From Epiperipatus broadwayi (lineage: Eukaryota > Onychophora > Udeonychophora > Euonychophora > Peripatidae): a stretch of 64,000 bases of DNA. The stretch spans positions 939,501 to 1,003,500 of the forward strand of contig JAQFVV010000317.1 of assembly GCA_028023455.1 (NCBI GenBank), written 5' to 3'. Position numbers and translations under genes: made by a program. How positions within the stretch are numbered: the stretch's first letter is position 1; each line of letters begins with the position of its first letter. Under the pieces are notes generated by a model that saw only the letters and a program-made list of their open reading frames with translations, ran no database searches and was not told the DNA's origin. Shown piece after piece: positions 34,845 through 48,495 of this stretch.

Positions 34845-35175
34845 AACTAGTGGTTTGTCAATTATTGACTTTTTACATATTGTTTGACCAAAATTATTTG
34901 ACATTATGTATAATAATTAAAACATCATATATATAATTTGTGAATTGATGTTTTCTTAATCACCAATTTGCTATATATTACTTGACTACAACTGTTTGAT
35001 ATTATATACCATAACTAGGGAATTAAACATATACTTTCAACATATTATCTGACTGCAATTGTTTGATATTGTATATAAAAATTAGAGCATCTTTCATATA
35101 TATATATATATATTATTTGACCATATCTGTTTTGCATTATATATAATAACTGGAGTATCAAGCATATCAAATTTT
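34845..35175 (+). repeat. Tandem terminal repeat units, downstream side of the PLE
   Basis: Four degenerate units anchored at about 34871, 34968, 35035 and 35110, each with a block like TACATATTGTTTGACCA followed by ATTTGACATTATGTATAATA. They match the units at 32800-32995. A (TA)n tract near 35096-35112 lies between units three and four. Confidence 0.65.
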
Positions 35176-38100
35176 AGAGATATAAGCACAGCTTAAAAAC
35201 TAAGCTTTTATTAGAAAAAAGTAAAAGCATCCCTATTACTATTTATTATATTTATTTGGTTCCAAATTTTAAAATGTTTGTAATCTATTATATATATAAA
35301 AAATTGAAAGTTTGTGATACAGAGGACCTTTCTTTCTATATTATTAGTCATTACTAAAGAAAATTTTGATACTATGTGAACTTGAAATAGTTTAAGAAAG
35401 TTCATTGAGATATTTCTTTTACCAATTCTAAGAAGACCTGACTCAGAATACTACATTTGGTGATTAGAAAGTGAATAGATTATTAAGAAGTGATGTCTAA
35501 ATGTATCGATTACTTGAATAAAAAAATGGAGTTACATGATGTTAAAATCGATTAACAAACTATTAATCACTAATTCTATGATTGAATTGTTTACATTTTT
35601 TTCTTATTATTACTATTCTCATCTTTTATTACTTGTGTTGAATATTCATGTATTTATTTGCCTTCTTGATAATATAAGTTACAACATTTTTGTATTTACA
35701 TTATAAAGAGGATTTAATTTGGAAGATAGAATGGATGAACTTTGTTAGATTCAGTGAAGCTATATCAACTATGAGGGTTTTGTATTATATTCTTTGATTC
35801 TCATATAATGTGGAAAAATTAATAATATAACTGTTAACATAGTATGCTATGTATTGTTTATCCCTGTCCCTCTTAACTTCAAATATAAAAAATATTCAGA
35901 GTTTACAGGTTGTCCAGAGCTCTACATATGTAATTTTACATATAATATTTAATTAATAATAATCTTCAAATAGCGCATACTATAAACATAGAGATAACAT
36001 ATAAATATGTTTACTTCTCTGTCTGAAGGCATATTGAGATAACCAGACAATAACACTTCATGATCAACAAAATGATAATTCTTGATGCCTACCATATTCA
36101 TAATACAACTTTTTATAATATCTTAACATTAGATTTTTATGGCATACTCATTAGTGTATTCCTGCCATGCTCGCAATTGGAAGTTCAAATTAGGTAAACT
36201 TTGGCATTTTTTCAGGTTGTATGCAGCTTTATAATTTTCTCAAAGAGATGGCCCAGAACCAGTCTAGCTATTTAGCCAGAATTGTTTGATAATTAAATAT
36301 ACAACTTTAATTAGCTAGAGATATACGGATCTTAAAATAACAATTGTGATACAGTGCGACCTTCATTAACAGAAGGAGTCGTTATTCTTCTATGAATGCT
36401 GGCTGACCTTTTTAATGTTAAAGCTGCATCAGAAACTTTATATATATTAACTAAAATATAATACTTAAAAAACTAACATTGAAACACTTTTACATAACTT
36501 TTTTGAAAGTGAACTGTAAGCTGTTTTTTTTTTTTTTAATACTTATAATTAACTATTATAGTTAATATTTTTCTTACCTGGTTATGTTTATCTCGATCAT
36601 TACAAAAGTATTTCGATTATGTGACATGACCGACATTATCGTTTTTTTAAAAAAAGGTTATTATTGTATCAATTCTATTATTTATCTATTTGTTACTAAC
36701 TATTCATTAGATATTTCATCCATGTGTTTAATTTGGTCTGAATTAAGCTGTCTGGCTTGCTGAGTCTTGACCATTTCCTTGTTCTCCGACTTTTTTCTCT
36801 AACAATCACAAAAGAACTAAATGCCAATGTCATCTTGAATTAGTGACTCCTGCAGTTTCTCTTTAACACAAAATTATATTATTTTTATCTACATTAACTT
36901 CCTCTAACAAACATTCCTTCAACTTTTATTTCTAGCCATTAATTTCTCTGCATGATTAATCAATGTTTACCACTTGCAACAATTTTTTTATACGTGCAGA
37001 CACTTGTAGGAACACACATTTTTTAATATTTATATATTTATGCGTCTACACAAACATTTATATATTACAACTTGTATATACGCCTCAGAAATTTACCAAT
37101 ATTTATAGAAACACAGAGATTAACATGCAAACATTTATAAACATAATTTTCAGTTACTGATGAACCATTAAAAAATGTAGCTTTACCTAATTCACAACTT
37201 CACCTTATCATTTTTTGCAACATTCTTATCTAACCATCTCGCAGACGGTTTTTTTCTAGGTCTCGACAACTTTTAAATTCGGATAAGATATTTGTCTACA
37301 TATTAATATATATTTAGCAATAGTGTATCTGATCTCTATTTTATTTCAATTTTTTCAAAGATAGCTATAAAATTAATAAATGAGAAAACACTAATTTATT
37401 TTGTAAGATTTTTTATTCATGCATTTCATTTTTAATTTTATTTTGTTAATTCTAACATATAGCTCTTTATATTTTTCTGTTCAGTTTGTGATCTCTAAAT
37501 GTATGTTATATCAAATGCCCAAATATTACACCCACCCATAAGTAAATACTTTTAAAACAACATTTATTTATTTTTTAAAAAAGTCTCCTTTCATGTATGT
37601 AAATATAATTTATTTTTATTATTATATCATTTAATTATTAATTTCTTCAAGGAATTTTTAACTTATTCATATGCATTATTATTTATACTTATTTTCTTCT
37701 TTTTAAAATTTCATTGAATGGACTATGTTCCATTCATCATTTTATTGTTCTAACATTGTATGACCTCCTGAAAAATTATATCATACAACGTTTATAAAAT
37801 ATTATTTTAATCTTTTTTAGTATTTATTTTTAGCTAAAGTTTATTTGCTTTTATCTGATAATTACTGCAACATTTCTACAACTATGAAGAGTTATTTGTG
37901 AAAGCAATGAGCATTATGTGCTAAATCCAGATAAATTAAATTAATTCTATTTCCTTTTACTTTACTTTGCTTCAATTTTATTTTACAAAACATATTTAAA
38001 CAGAAAAAGAAGAGATAATAAAATCACTTACCATATTTCCTTACCATTTTAATTTTTTGAGGTCACCATGAGATCTAATTACTGCTATTGCACTTCGAAA

Positions 38101-38345
38101 ATTTGACAGTATTCATAGCACACCAATATAAATACTTAAAAAATCATATCTCTTTTTAAAATTACAAGTCCAATGTTTAGTGGCAACTCATATTTATTGG
38201 TCCTTTTAAAAATGTTTTTAAAAATTAATTGTGCTTTATTGTAGTTTGTTCCTTTGAATTGGTGTGAATGTAGAATTAATTATAGACATTTTAATTATTT
38301 TGGTCACTATTATGTATTTGGTAAAATAGTGCCCATATAGGAAAG
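35176..38345. other. AT-rich interval
   Basis: No gene recognised. At 36353 the sequence CAGTGCGACCTTCATTAACA resembles a Tigger-type end, but no inverted partner was found in the window. Confidence 0.5.
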
Positions 38346-38349
38346 TAGT

Positions 38350-38780
38350 TTTACAAATTTGTTAAAATGACTGAGTTTGGCAGGTAAATTGTTGTTGTGG
38401 AAGCATATTCAGACTTGGTTATTCAATGTGTAAGATTATATATTATCAATGTTATATATTAAGCATTTAAATGTACGTTTTAATTATTATTTGAAACTGT
38501 AGGCCAGCTGGATTAAAAAGTTTCAAAAGTCATTACTAATTTAAAATTTCATCCCTTTCAAATGTCAATGATTGATTTATCCATTACAAATAAGAATATG
38601 ATAGTCAGATAGGAATAGCTATAAATGGTCTTATTGGTAAATCAGCATTAAATATGATAAGATAAATGCTATTTATACATTTATTAAAATAATTTTCTGA
38701 GTTTGAAAGATAAAATATTGTTACAATGTGTATTGGGACTTAATCACTCCATGTATGATTATATATTATGAACTTCAGTT
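38350..38780. repeat. Direct repeat, ~325-bp spacing
   Basis: The block at 38352-38452 (AAATTTGTTAAAATGACTGA to ATTATATATTATCAA) recurs diverged at 38677-38775 (TTTATTAAAATAATTTTCTG to ATTATATATTATGAA). Noncoding. Confidence 0.45.
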
Positions 38781-39289
38781 CATACTGTGGAACATCAGGT
38801 TGTGTTGTAGTGATATATATATATATAGTTTATTTTTCATGCAAGAAGTAATTAAAGTGCATCTGTAATTTATTAATCATGCCATAGTTGTTATTATAAG
38901 ATAGTATTAACTTAAATACAATCTTGTATAAGTATATTTTAATAATTTTTAAACTAATTAGTTTAAATTCTTGTGATTATAAGTGTTTAACCACAAACTG
39001 ATATTTATTTAAAGCAAGAGTTCCCAAAATGCTCAATATCAATCCTCTGGGGTTAATTTGAACTTTCTAGGAGTCTATAGTTTCAATAAAGATAGGATTT
39101 GTTCCATTATTATATGCGAAAAAGTCTTTAACAATATAGCTAAAAAATCATCAAAACTAGAAGATCACTCAATCAAACAGATTTCACCCTAACAAAAAAG
39201 AAAAAAAAATGTTCTACTTTCAATCACTTAAAGATAAAATTCTGAAGAGAACTGTGATAGATAATGTTTATTTAATCAAAATCAAAACA
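38781..39289. other. AT-rich interval
   Basis: No gene recognised; a short (TA)n lies near 38813-38827. Confidence 0.5.
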
Positions 39290-40760
39290 AAATGATGATG
39301 GATTAAGAGCATAGTACAACATACCCCTACTCATTGCAAAGTCTGGAAAACCACCCATCATAGGGGAGAAACTGGTTCTATCAACCATCATGGAAGTATT
39401 GAACACTGTTTCTCTCAAAATTGCACAAAATGTTATAAAAATAATTCCTTTGAGAAATAACACAGTTCAAAGGCATATTGACAAAATGAGTCATGATGTG
39501 GAAAAATGTTTGTGTAATCATTTGCAAAAAAAAATGTTTTTGCCCTCCAAATGATTGCTTCAACATTACCCAGTAATGAAGCTTTGTTGCTGGTATACAT
39601 TCACTTTGTTCAGGATGAGGAAGTGCATGAAGAGCTGCTTTTTGCTAGAACTTTAGAAACTGACACTAGAAGCAAATTGATTTTTAATTTAATGGAGCTA
39701 CTTTTCAGGGAAAAAGTTATTCCATTGATAAATATAATATCTGTTGTTACAGATGAAGTATCAGCTATGGTTGGTCATTATAGTAGTTTCATAAGTTACC
39801 TGAAATAACACATACCTGAAGTGTTTCCAGTTCACTGTATAATCCAAAAACAACATTTAGTAGCCAGCAACCTTAGTGACAAATTGCATCAATCGCTTCA
39901 GTTTGTTATAATAGCTGTGAACAGAATTTGAAGTAATGCTTTAAACACTAGACTGTTCACTTGATTATGCAAGGAAAGTGATGAAGATTTCTATCTATTG
40001 GTTCTCCATAGTGAAGTTTTCAATAGCTTTCAAAGGTTTAATTTTGCAAGATTTTTTGCTCTTTTTCAATGTTTTAGAGTTTGTAGAAGATTTGGAAAAC
40101 AGATATTATTCATTTAACTGACTTATTTGGCAAATTTAATGATGTTAATTTACAGATACAAGGAGACAATTTGAATCTCATCAAAGAAAAATTGGTCAAA
40201 TCAGCTTTTATTGTGATGTTAATGTTTTTAAGCAAAATATTGCAAGATCTGAGCTTTCCCAGTTCCCCAACTTATTTAAGATAGGCACAATTCCAAAAAA
40301 AAAACATCTTGCTGTATGTCAACCCCACTTGGAGACTCTTCACTTAGATTTCAAAACTAGGTTCTAAGATATTCTATCAATGTAAATACTGGACTCTATA
40401 ATAAACCCATACACTACTAGTGCAAAAACAAATATAATTTTGCAAGATGAGCTGCCAACCATCAGCACAAATGAGGTTATCAAGGTACAATTCAAACAGG
40501 TTTATCAAAGGTTTTTGCTGCAACAAGAAATTCCACTTCTGTACTTGACTCTATGAACTGTTGTATGAAAGTATTTTCTGGCATTTCCGTCATTATATCT
40601 GGTAGAGAGAGGCTTCAGTGTAGTTTTAAAACTGTTTCAGAACAGACACCAATTCCATATTACTGAATGTGGGGATTTGAGAATGCAACTCACTAATTTA
40701 AAACTGGATAAAGATAAACTGTTGGCAGATCACTAAGTGCATCCATCTCATTAAATTCAG
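39290..40760 (+). pseudogene. hAT-superfamily transposase remnant, ZBED5/SCAND3-like
   Basis: The best open stretch, 39551-39808 (85 codons), begins within the block STLPSNEALLLVYIHFVQDE and continues with LLFARTLETDTRSKLIF, FREKVIPLINIISVVTDEVS (a catalytic-aspartate region) and AMVGHYSSFISYLK. Downstream, across frames, come FPVHCIIQKQHLVASNLS, a CKESDEDFYLLVLHSEV block, a DLFGKFNDVNLQIQGDN-like block near 40120-40170, and near the end the dimerisation region with a 'SYLVERGFS'-like block (about 40595-40620) and CGDLRMQLTNLKLDKDKLL. This is the domain order of ZBED5/SCAND3-related hAT transposases. The N-terminal BED zinc finger is lost, and stops and frameshifts are frequent. TIRs not found. 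Confidence 0.85.
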
Positions 40761-43700
40761 TTTTCCAAACTAATTTATTTGCTATTTTTATTTTTATAAT
40801 TCTGATTAAAATCTTTCATTGTTGGAATTTTGTTGATGTTTAATTCTGTCTGAATATGTTGATTTTTTCACATCATTTTTATGTTTAATAAAGTGATTTT
40901 AATATTTGTACTTATTTTGAATTTACACATTTATTTTGTAAATGTCAAAAATTAAAAAAAAACACCTTTCCTCATATTTTTTACTTTAATTTTTGTTAGT
41001 GCAGGTTTCAATATTAAATGTTGCACAAGATAATGCCATATTCCATAGTCCTTTTATCTTTTTGAATCATTAATTACAAGTAATTAAAATGAAATGTTTG
41101 ATATCTAGTGAAATATTTAATACTGAGTACTGTATAAATTTATTAATTTGAATAAGTCAAGTATTTGACTAGGGATTGATGATTTTAAAAGATATGGTAA
41201 AGGGTTTGTGGTTGAAAAAAGTTTTGGAACTCTTTATTTAAAGCATAAATTAGTTTTACCTATGCTAGAATAGTAAAGTTAAAATAGTCTCAGCTTAACT
41301 GTTGTATCTTTCCATTGAATCAAAATATTATAAAAGAACTTTAAAATAAGTTTAAATTTCAGAAAAGATTTTAACCATTTAAGTTAGTTTTAAATAAAGA
41401 ATATTACTTAATATTTGGTAGTGTAGCTAATCCATTTACAGTTTAATTCCAAGTGCAGTTAAAAATGCTAATTTAGTAGTGTTATAATCTAGTTTTTATT
41501 TAGAAAATCTTAAAGTTTATCTAATTAAAAATTTTGTTGTCAAGCGTTGTTAAACCAATAATTAACTAATGCATTTAAATGGTTATTGCTAGATATAAAT
41601 GTGAGTGCATGCATGAAATTTGTTAATTATTTAAGAATATTTTCTAATTATAAAATTAATGTTTACAGTTTCTTTGAATATCTAATATTTTAAATGTATC
41701 TATTTATTTTTAAAATATAATGTAAATTCATTATAGTATTCTGAGAATTTAAAAAGAAAATTAAGATGTCTTTAAGACAATATATTTTGTTATTATTATT
41801 ATTAAAATAAATTTTATTTCATTAAATAATATGTTAAATTTTTTTTTTTTAAAAAAAAGATGTAATATTTAATTATCCTGTCTAGATAATTAAGTCTGAA
41901 ATTTTCTAGAATTAGATTCATTTTTAGAAATTTATATTCAGTAATTAAAAAATTGTGACCTTTTAGTTAATTAGGTCATCTGAGAGGGACAGTTCAATTA
42001 ATCAATCATCCAATCAATTTCTATCACATGACTTACTCTATAAAAGGCTGTTTTGTTAAACTGATACACATCATTTTTCTTTAGTGCTTTCAAGATGTAA
42101 ATTTTTATAACTAGTTTTTATTTGCTGATTTAAGTAAAATATGCAGTGTTAAAATAATTATCCATTCGAGTATTCATTTAACCTAGACTTTCCATGCTTC
42201 AATCTATTCTAACCTCACTATGGAAACTGTTCTACATCTCATGTATATTTCAGGAAGTGACGTATTGTCCCATCTTATTAAGGCAGTTGTATGCATTGTA
42301 AAAACTTTTATTAATTCCAATTTATTTGTTTTATTATATTCAAACTTTATTTTAAGAAGGATAATTTTTAAATTAAATGCTAGAACTTTTAATGTATTCT
42401 TTATTAATTCTGAAAATAGCTTAAAAGAACATTAAAAACAATGTTTAATTGAATATTGAATATCACTATCATTTTCCAGAGTGTTCTATTTTGATTTAAT
42501 TTTTTATTATTTTTGAATTTGAACTTTTATCCAAAATACTAGGCCCTGTAAATGATAAGGTAATTCAAATATGTTAATTGCTAACACCTAAATATCTTTT
42601 GATAGTCATTAATAAGGTATTCATCTACATATTTTATAAATGCTTATTTTAAATATATAATCACATTATAATTATTTTAAAGGAAGGAGATATTTGTTTC
42701 TTCATTCATAAAATTTGATACATACTATATTTAAGAAATATCTGCTACAAAATATACTATTAAGGAAAGAAATATTATTTATGTATTTTTACTATAAATG
42801 AAGTTAACATGGATGAATGTTATAGTGAAAATATATTTTCTTTGAAATAAAATTATGTTGAAACAGTTTTTAAGAAGCAAAATATAACCAGAATTTGACT
42901 TAATGCTTATTTAATTTGTTTACTATTAATAAAAGACTTATATTTATTAAGTATACTGTATTATTTATGAAATGCCTTTTTTTTTTTTTTTAAAAAAAAA
43001 AAATTATTTATTATTGTTCATTTTTGCAAGAACTTGATCTTTATTTGTCAATGTATTTTATGAATGCTATTTTAAAAATATTATTGTATTTGCATTATTT
43101 AAAAGAATAAAGTCTATCCTCAATGTATTTGCTCCAAGGTATTAAAATATGTTTGCTCTTCAAAGGGTTTATTTTAATTCATTACCCTGCTTTATTTGTT
43201 CTTTGAGAATATTGATTTTTAAAACTCTTCTCCATGCCCCATTTAAAATATTTACTCTTCATTTATATTCATGGGAAATTATAAATTGTACTCTTAAAAA
43301 AAAAATATTAATCTTATTTATCCAATGGGTTACTTAAAATATACAATGCTTATTGTATTGTTATTCAACACATTATTATAAATTTATGCAATGTTTATAG
43401 TATTTATTATTTTACTTATTTAATCTACATTAATCCATTTAGAATGGCTATTTTTGTTTGTGTCAGTAACTTCAAATTTCTGTTTATCTCACATTTTAAA
43501 TTGCTGTTATTGTTCAAGTTTACAATGCCATCTGAATATCCTGGAAAGTCTTCAGTATATCCATGGACTTTTATTTGACTTAATCGCATATAATGATATG
43601 AACTTCAAGATTTAAAGACTTTTTATTTTATTAATAAGTGGGTATAAAATATTTAGTTTAATATTTATTCCATTTTCTATGCACAATATTCATCTTTATG

Positions 43701-44890
43701 TTTCTCTGTATGATTTTATGTATAGGTTTAACATGCATTTTCATGTTGAATTCTCAGAATATTAATAGTGTACCAAATGTTTTAGAGTGTATTATAGTTA
43801 TCCCTTTTTGTAGTTATTTTGAATATGCATAAATCCTGGACAGAGCTCACGAAGCTGATGTGTATTTTATTATTAAATTGTTTTGCCACAATTTTATAAG
43901 ATTAGTTATATTTTTGCTACATTCATTTATTTTATCAGTTTTACACATCATTTATTTCTTATTATTTTAAAAGATAGTAATATTTTTCTCTCTCTTATGG
44001 ATTATTGTATTATGCCAGTGAGTTTTATTATATTTTGTGATACTAATCACAGAGTACTACATATAGGAAAACCCCTCTTTTTTTCATGGCTCATTCACAT
44101 ATTTCATGACTATATACAATGTCCTAGCTCATTATTGACATCCTGTATAGATGCTCATTCAAGTTCATACCATCATCCTATTTTACCTTTGCTTTTTCAA
44201 TCTTTTAATGTGGATTTTAGTGATATATTTATTTAAAGTCATGTGTAATGTGCATGCATATCTTTATCCTGGCATTTGATATGTTTGAAGGTAATGCATG
44301 ATATCAACCATATCTAGAGTTGCACTCTTCATAAGCCAGAGTGGTTTTTGATATGTAGATTTTATTGGTGTGCCTATCTAACATATCCAGATGTTTTAAA
44401 ACTCAGTAAAATGTGTTCTTAAATTTATAATTGTACATGTGGCTGTATAAGAATTTATACATCTTCTTCAGTATTCATCACTACCAAAAGATGGTAACAT
44501 TTTATCTTATTTAGTGTTATTGAATACATTTCACATAGGGACTGTATAATAATAAGTGAAATTATTGAATGTGAGAACTTGATTAAATCTATAGGAAGTC
44601 ATATCAAAATTTCTAATTTACTGGTGATTTTTGCTATATTTTAAATTGCAACTCATAAATTTTCTTTTATATTTATTTTTCTTTTGGGGAATTTTTGTAA
44701 TTTATAAAACTTTACTTAATAGCTTGATGTTTACTTTTTTCAATGTTATAATTGTCAACGAATGTTATCTTAATTATTAATTTATGATTCCTCATTTTTA
44801 TTATCATCATCATTTGCATTATTAGAAATCTAATACTACCCCACACCTTTATTTATTTTATGCATTAACAGTACAAGGGAATATAAAAGT
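40761..44890. other. AT-rich interval, no gene recognised
   Basis: Long AT-rich stretch with T/A homopolymers (41840-41860 and 42976-43004). The 117-codon frame at 43883-44236 has no recognised motif and is compatible with chance. A promoter-like element is listed separately. Confidence 0.5.
42009..42050 (+). promoter_or_regulatory. CCAAT plus TATA box-like arrangement
   Basis: CCAAT at 42010-42014 is followed 26 bases later by TATAAAAGG at 42040-42048, a canonical Pol II core promoter spacing. No recognisable coding sequence follows. It could be a solo LTR promoter or chance. Confidence 0.25.
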
Positions 44891-44894
44891 CACT

Positions 44895-45100
44895 TTATTA
44901 AAATTATATTACTGATGTTAAGATAACAGCAAAGAAGATTATTTTATTTATCTTAATTTAAAATAAGATCATTTTATACACTTATTATAAGACCACTTTA
45001 TTTTGTTTTATTTATTTTGGTAAAACTATAAGATCACTTTACTTTATTCATCTTGGGTTAAGATCATAAGATTGCTTTATTTTTATTTTATTATAAGATT
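44895..45100 (+). repeat. Short tandem repeat of ~40-45-bp units
   Basis: Four units repeat the block TATAAGATCACTTTA-TTTT (anchors near 44964, 44986, 45028 and 45065) with small changes. Noncoding. Confidence 0.5.
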
Positions 45101-45733
45101 AGAAGAAGAAACGTATTGGTGTGATATTTGTGTAGCAACAAAACCCATTCCTACGTATAATATTATAAATGTTATCCTAGTGTGTTATAATTATTTTTAA
45201 TATAAATTTTTAATATTTAATTTTAATTCTAAATGTAATAATTATTTGATTCAACAAGATATCCTAAAGATAAGATCATATCTTATTGCTACTATTATTT
45301 GTCAGTAGGATCACATTCTTGGTTGGTTTTAAAAAATAAAAAAAAGACTAAGATTATTGAGGAAGAATTATGTGGTATAGAAGACCTGAGTTATTTCTAT
45401 ATCTTAGATCTAATTATTTAGAAGAAGAATTGTGATTATAAGATGTGTTAAACATAGAGTATTGAAAGTAATTTAATCCCTTTTGTACAACATGTTGCAA
45501 AAGATATTAAGAGTTATATTTTAAAGAGAGTATGAGATCTCTCCTCCTAATTTGAAGTTTGCACTTGCCATGATATACATCTTTCTCTTATAGCAGTGTA
45601 TATACATTAACATGTAGCCTATGTAGCTTTTTTTATTATCAAAAACAGGTTTATTCAACTATGTTTACAATAAAAGAAAAAAATTATAAAATAACATTAA
45701 ATTTGGCAATACATTTATAAACCATTAAATTAC

Positions 45734-46918
45734 TTAATATCCAATATTAATAAGATTCCATGTGGAATTTACTATAAAGTGAGGAGCTAACTTCAAATCT
45801 CTTTCTTTGATATCTTTTAATTTTTGTAAAAAAATTAATGTTGGATCAGGTATAACTGACTTGAAGATTAGGAAGCATCTGACAAACCATAGACAGAAAG
45901 TGATGAAAGTTGCACTTCTTATAATTGCAAAATCCCCATTAGCAAAACCTTCTATGAGTGTGTTGATAATTGGATGTTTTGGTGTATAAATTTGATTAAT
46001 CAATATTCTACAGCCCTGAAGAGAGGAACAATCATTGAAAATGTAAAATATGGTATCATCCTCCCTATGGCAGAATGAGCAAACAGGGTTCAAAGATGAA
46101 AAACCTCTATACATCACAAGAAAGTGGCTTGTTGGAAGGGCATTGAGATTTAGCTTTAGAAGAAAGTCCAAATATTTTGGCTCTAGATTACATCTTTTAT
46201 ATTTCTTTATAATGGCAAAGTTTGTACAGGTGAGAATGTTATGATCTGGGATAATTGTTGAAAAAAACAAAAGAAGATAGGCATCCCGATAACGAAGTTT
46301 CATTGGTTTTATTTGAGTTAAAGGTGTGAGAATTTTTGCAATGTCAATTAAGACTTGTGTCAGCCAACCATCATTAATTGGAGATGGAGTATTTGTAGGA
46401 TGAATAGATAAAAAAGGTGAATCATCAGGAAAAATCCCATTAAGTCTTGTAACGAGGTTATTTGATTTCTTTAGACAAAGAACCTGAAGTGAATGCAGTG
46501 ACAAACCATTAAGTCTTGTTGGTCTCTGCACTCTTCTTAAGCTAATAGCAACAGTTTTACCCTTCCACATTAATCTAGAGCAAAGAGAGTTTATATTCTG
46601 GATAAATTTTGATGAGAATTTAATGAACGGCATGTAGTAAGCAATTCTGGGGAACAGTAATATGTTGATAAGGACTGCTTTTGCAAATAATGATGTATAA
46701 ACTTTTGAAAGTGAATCAATTATTTTTCTTGTAGAATTCATGATAGTGTCTTGTATTAATTTCCTCATTGCTGCATGAGAGAGACTTATTGGTAAGCCCA
46801 AAAATTTTTGTGGCATAGTTGTGAAAAGGGATGGAATTGATTTTCCAGATGAAAGTCTCCATACAGCAAATATTCTAAGGTTAAATGCAAGACCTGACTC
46901 TATGGTGAAATTGTCCAT
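45734..46918 (-). pseudogene. LINE ORF2 C-terminal region (thumb and zinc finger)
   Basis: 394 codons are open on the minus strand. The region begins with a post-RT block (IPSLFTTMPQKFLGLPISLS). RRVQRPTRLNGLSLHSLQVL, near residues 125-145, fits the 'GGLGLxxL' segment found after LINE RT domains. VCSFCHREDDTIFYIFNDC near residues 278-296 fits the zf-RVT finger (C-x2-C ... C), with the usual histidine replaced by tyrosine. Such a long open frame in decayed surroundings shows relatively little damage here. The first codon shown is not the true start, since the frame is continuous in origin with the RT just upstream. Confidence 0.8.
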
Positions 46919-46932
46919 AATTTGAATTAGTT

Positions 46933-47763
46933 TTATATGAACTTTCTAGATGGTAAGAACACTGCCACATCATCCATGTAGGATATGTGCTGAATGGATT
47001 TATTGATAACAGAAATGTACAATCCAGGAGGATTCATCTCTAAAGACTTAAGGAATGGATTTATATATAGAATGAAAAGTAGGGGACTAAGAGGAGAGCC
47101 CTGTGGAATCAACTTGGTAAGTGTGAATGAGTTTGAAATTTTTCCATTTAATGAAATTGCAATATGTCTGTTTAATAGAAGGTTAGTAATGATGTTCATT
47201 ATACCTGTGGGAATGTTCAGACCACTTAGAAAATGTATTAGTTGAGGAATTCTGACTGAGTCAAAAGCAGCTGCAATATCAAGTTGGACAACTATTGGCT
47301 TTGACTTTTTATTTTTTCTTGTATAATCTGTAATTAACCTGAATAAGCAGAGAGCCTCAGCTGTGGAACTACCTTTCTTTGCAAATTGAAAACTAGAGAT
47401 AAATGGCAGAATGAGATTTTGAATTTTATCTTTGATAATTGCTTCAATCACTTTAATAATCAATGGAGCCATCGAGATTGGTCTAAGGTTCTCCAGAGGC
47501 AATGGGATAATAGAACTCTTAAGAAATGGGACCATCACAATGGGATAGAGTTGATCAGTTGTAAGGGGACCTTAGGCAAGTAGATCAATCATCCTACTCA
47601 CTATTGGTACTGTGAAGGCTTCAAGATGTTTGAACATAAATTTTTGTATTCCATGGATTCTAGGGTGTATTCTATCAGGCATGGATGAGAGTTTAGCTCT
47701 AATATCATCATTACATATACCATGAATTGTCTCACAAGAATATATAGATGTATCAAGCACCAA
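46933..47763 (-). pseudogene. LINE reverse transcriptase domain
   Basis: Segment 47572-47763 holds SMPDRIHPRIHGIQKF (the 'D-x-I-x-x-x-x-x-K' region) and the main frame, 46933-47538, holds ENLRPISMAPLIIKVIEAII, SFQFAKKGSSTAEAL, VVQLDIAAAFDSV (motif A with catalytic Asp), IPQGSPLSPLLFILYINPFL (motif B) and SYMDDVAVF (motif C with the YMDD pair). All catalytic residues of the RT are present. A frameshift or stop separates it from the upstream segment and another from the C-terminal frame at 46918. Confidence 0.85.
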
Positions 47764-47994
47764 ATTCTGTGAAACATCTACTAGCTTGCATTTATAATGA
47801 TTAAAATTTGTAAAATCATGCCATTACCCATGAAAATTATATTATTCCCTGTGATTGCTGATGGAATTTTAGACTTACTTTGAAAACCCATAACCCACCT
47901 TATATATCCTCTCAAACCCACCTTAGATATCCTCTTGAGAAGTTATGAGGTTTAGAGAGGTAAAGCCTAGCCTTTTAAGTAGCCAGATAGTCTA

Positions 47995-48495
47995 TTAGGT
48001 TTGGTGTATCTCTACATATTGTTGCTTCAGGTCAATAATAACCTGTACAGATGCTGGTGTTAGGGGTATATCTTTCAATGTTGTAATTAAGCTATCTGCT
48101 TTCACAAGTAACCCATTCGACCCTTTATTCTTTTTGGTGTAATAAGAAATCAAAGAACTAAGAATATTTATAAAAGCAAACCAAGGTTCAGCTGGTGGAA
48201 GAGCTAGGATGTCTATTTTCTTGAAAAAAATATAAGCTTCAGAGATAATTGCCTCTGGTGTAGCAGATTTTAGCAAAATTCTTATTGTAGATTTAAGGTG
48301 TACATAGGTTTGATGGGGTAAGCCTAATGTAAAATCAAGCATAATAGCACAATGATCAGAGAACAGTAATGGTTGTAAAGATGGATTGATGAAGAAGTGC
48401 AGTTCTGGAGAGTAATGTAATAGGTCTATAAGAGAAGAAAATTTCTTTGTATAAAATGAACATGCAACATGTGGGAAAAAACCCTGTGCACACAT
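47995..48495 (-). pseudogene. LINE endonuclease, C-terminal part
   Basis: 166 codons on the minus strand. LLFSDHCAIMLDFTLGLP holds the S-D-H motif that closes apurinic-like endonuclease domains, with aspartate and histidine intact. The rest is the linker towards the RT. The N-terminal catalytic parts (N and E motifs) are missing: the element stops at about 48500, next to the 3' end of the RTE-like LINE. Confidence 0.7.

Noticed and set aside
36353-36380. Tigger-type terminus CAGTGCGACCTTCATTAAC
   Set aside because: No inverted partner or TA-flanked mate was found in the window, so an element cannot be defined.
43883-44236. 117-codon plus-strand open frame
   Set aside because: Hydrophobic, F/I/S-rich composition typical of translated AT-rich DNA, with no recognised motif; one or two such frames are expected by chance in 64 kb.
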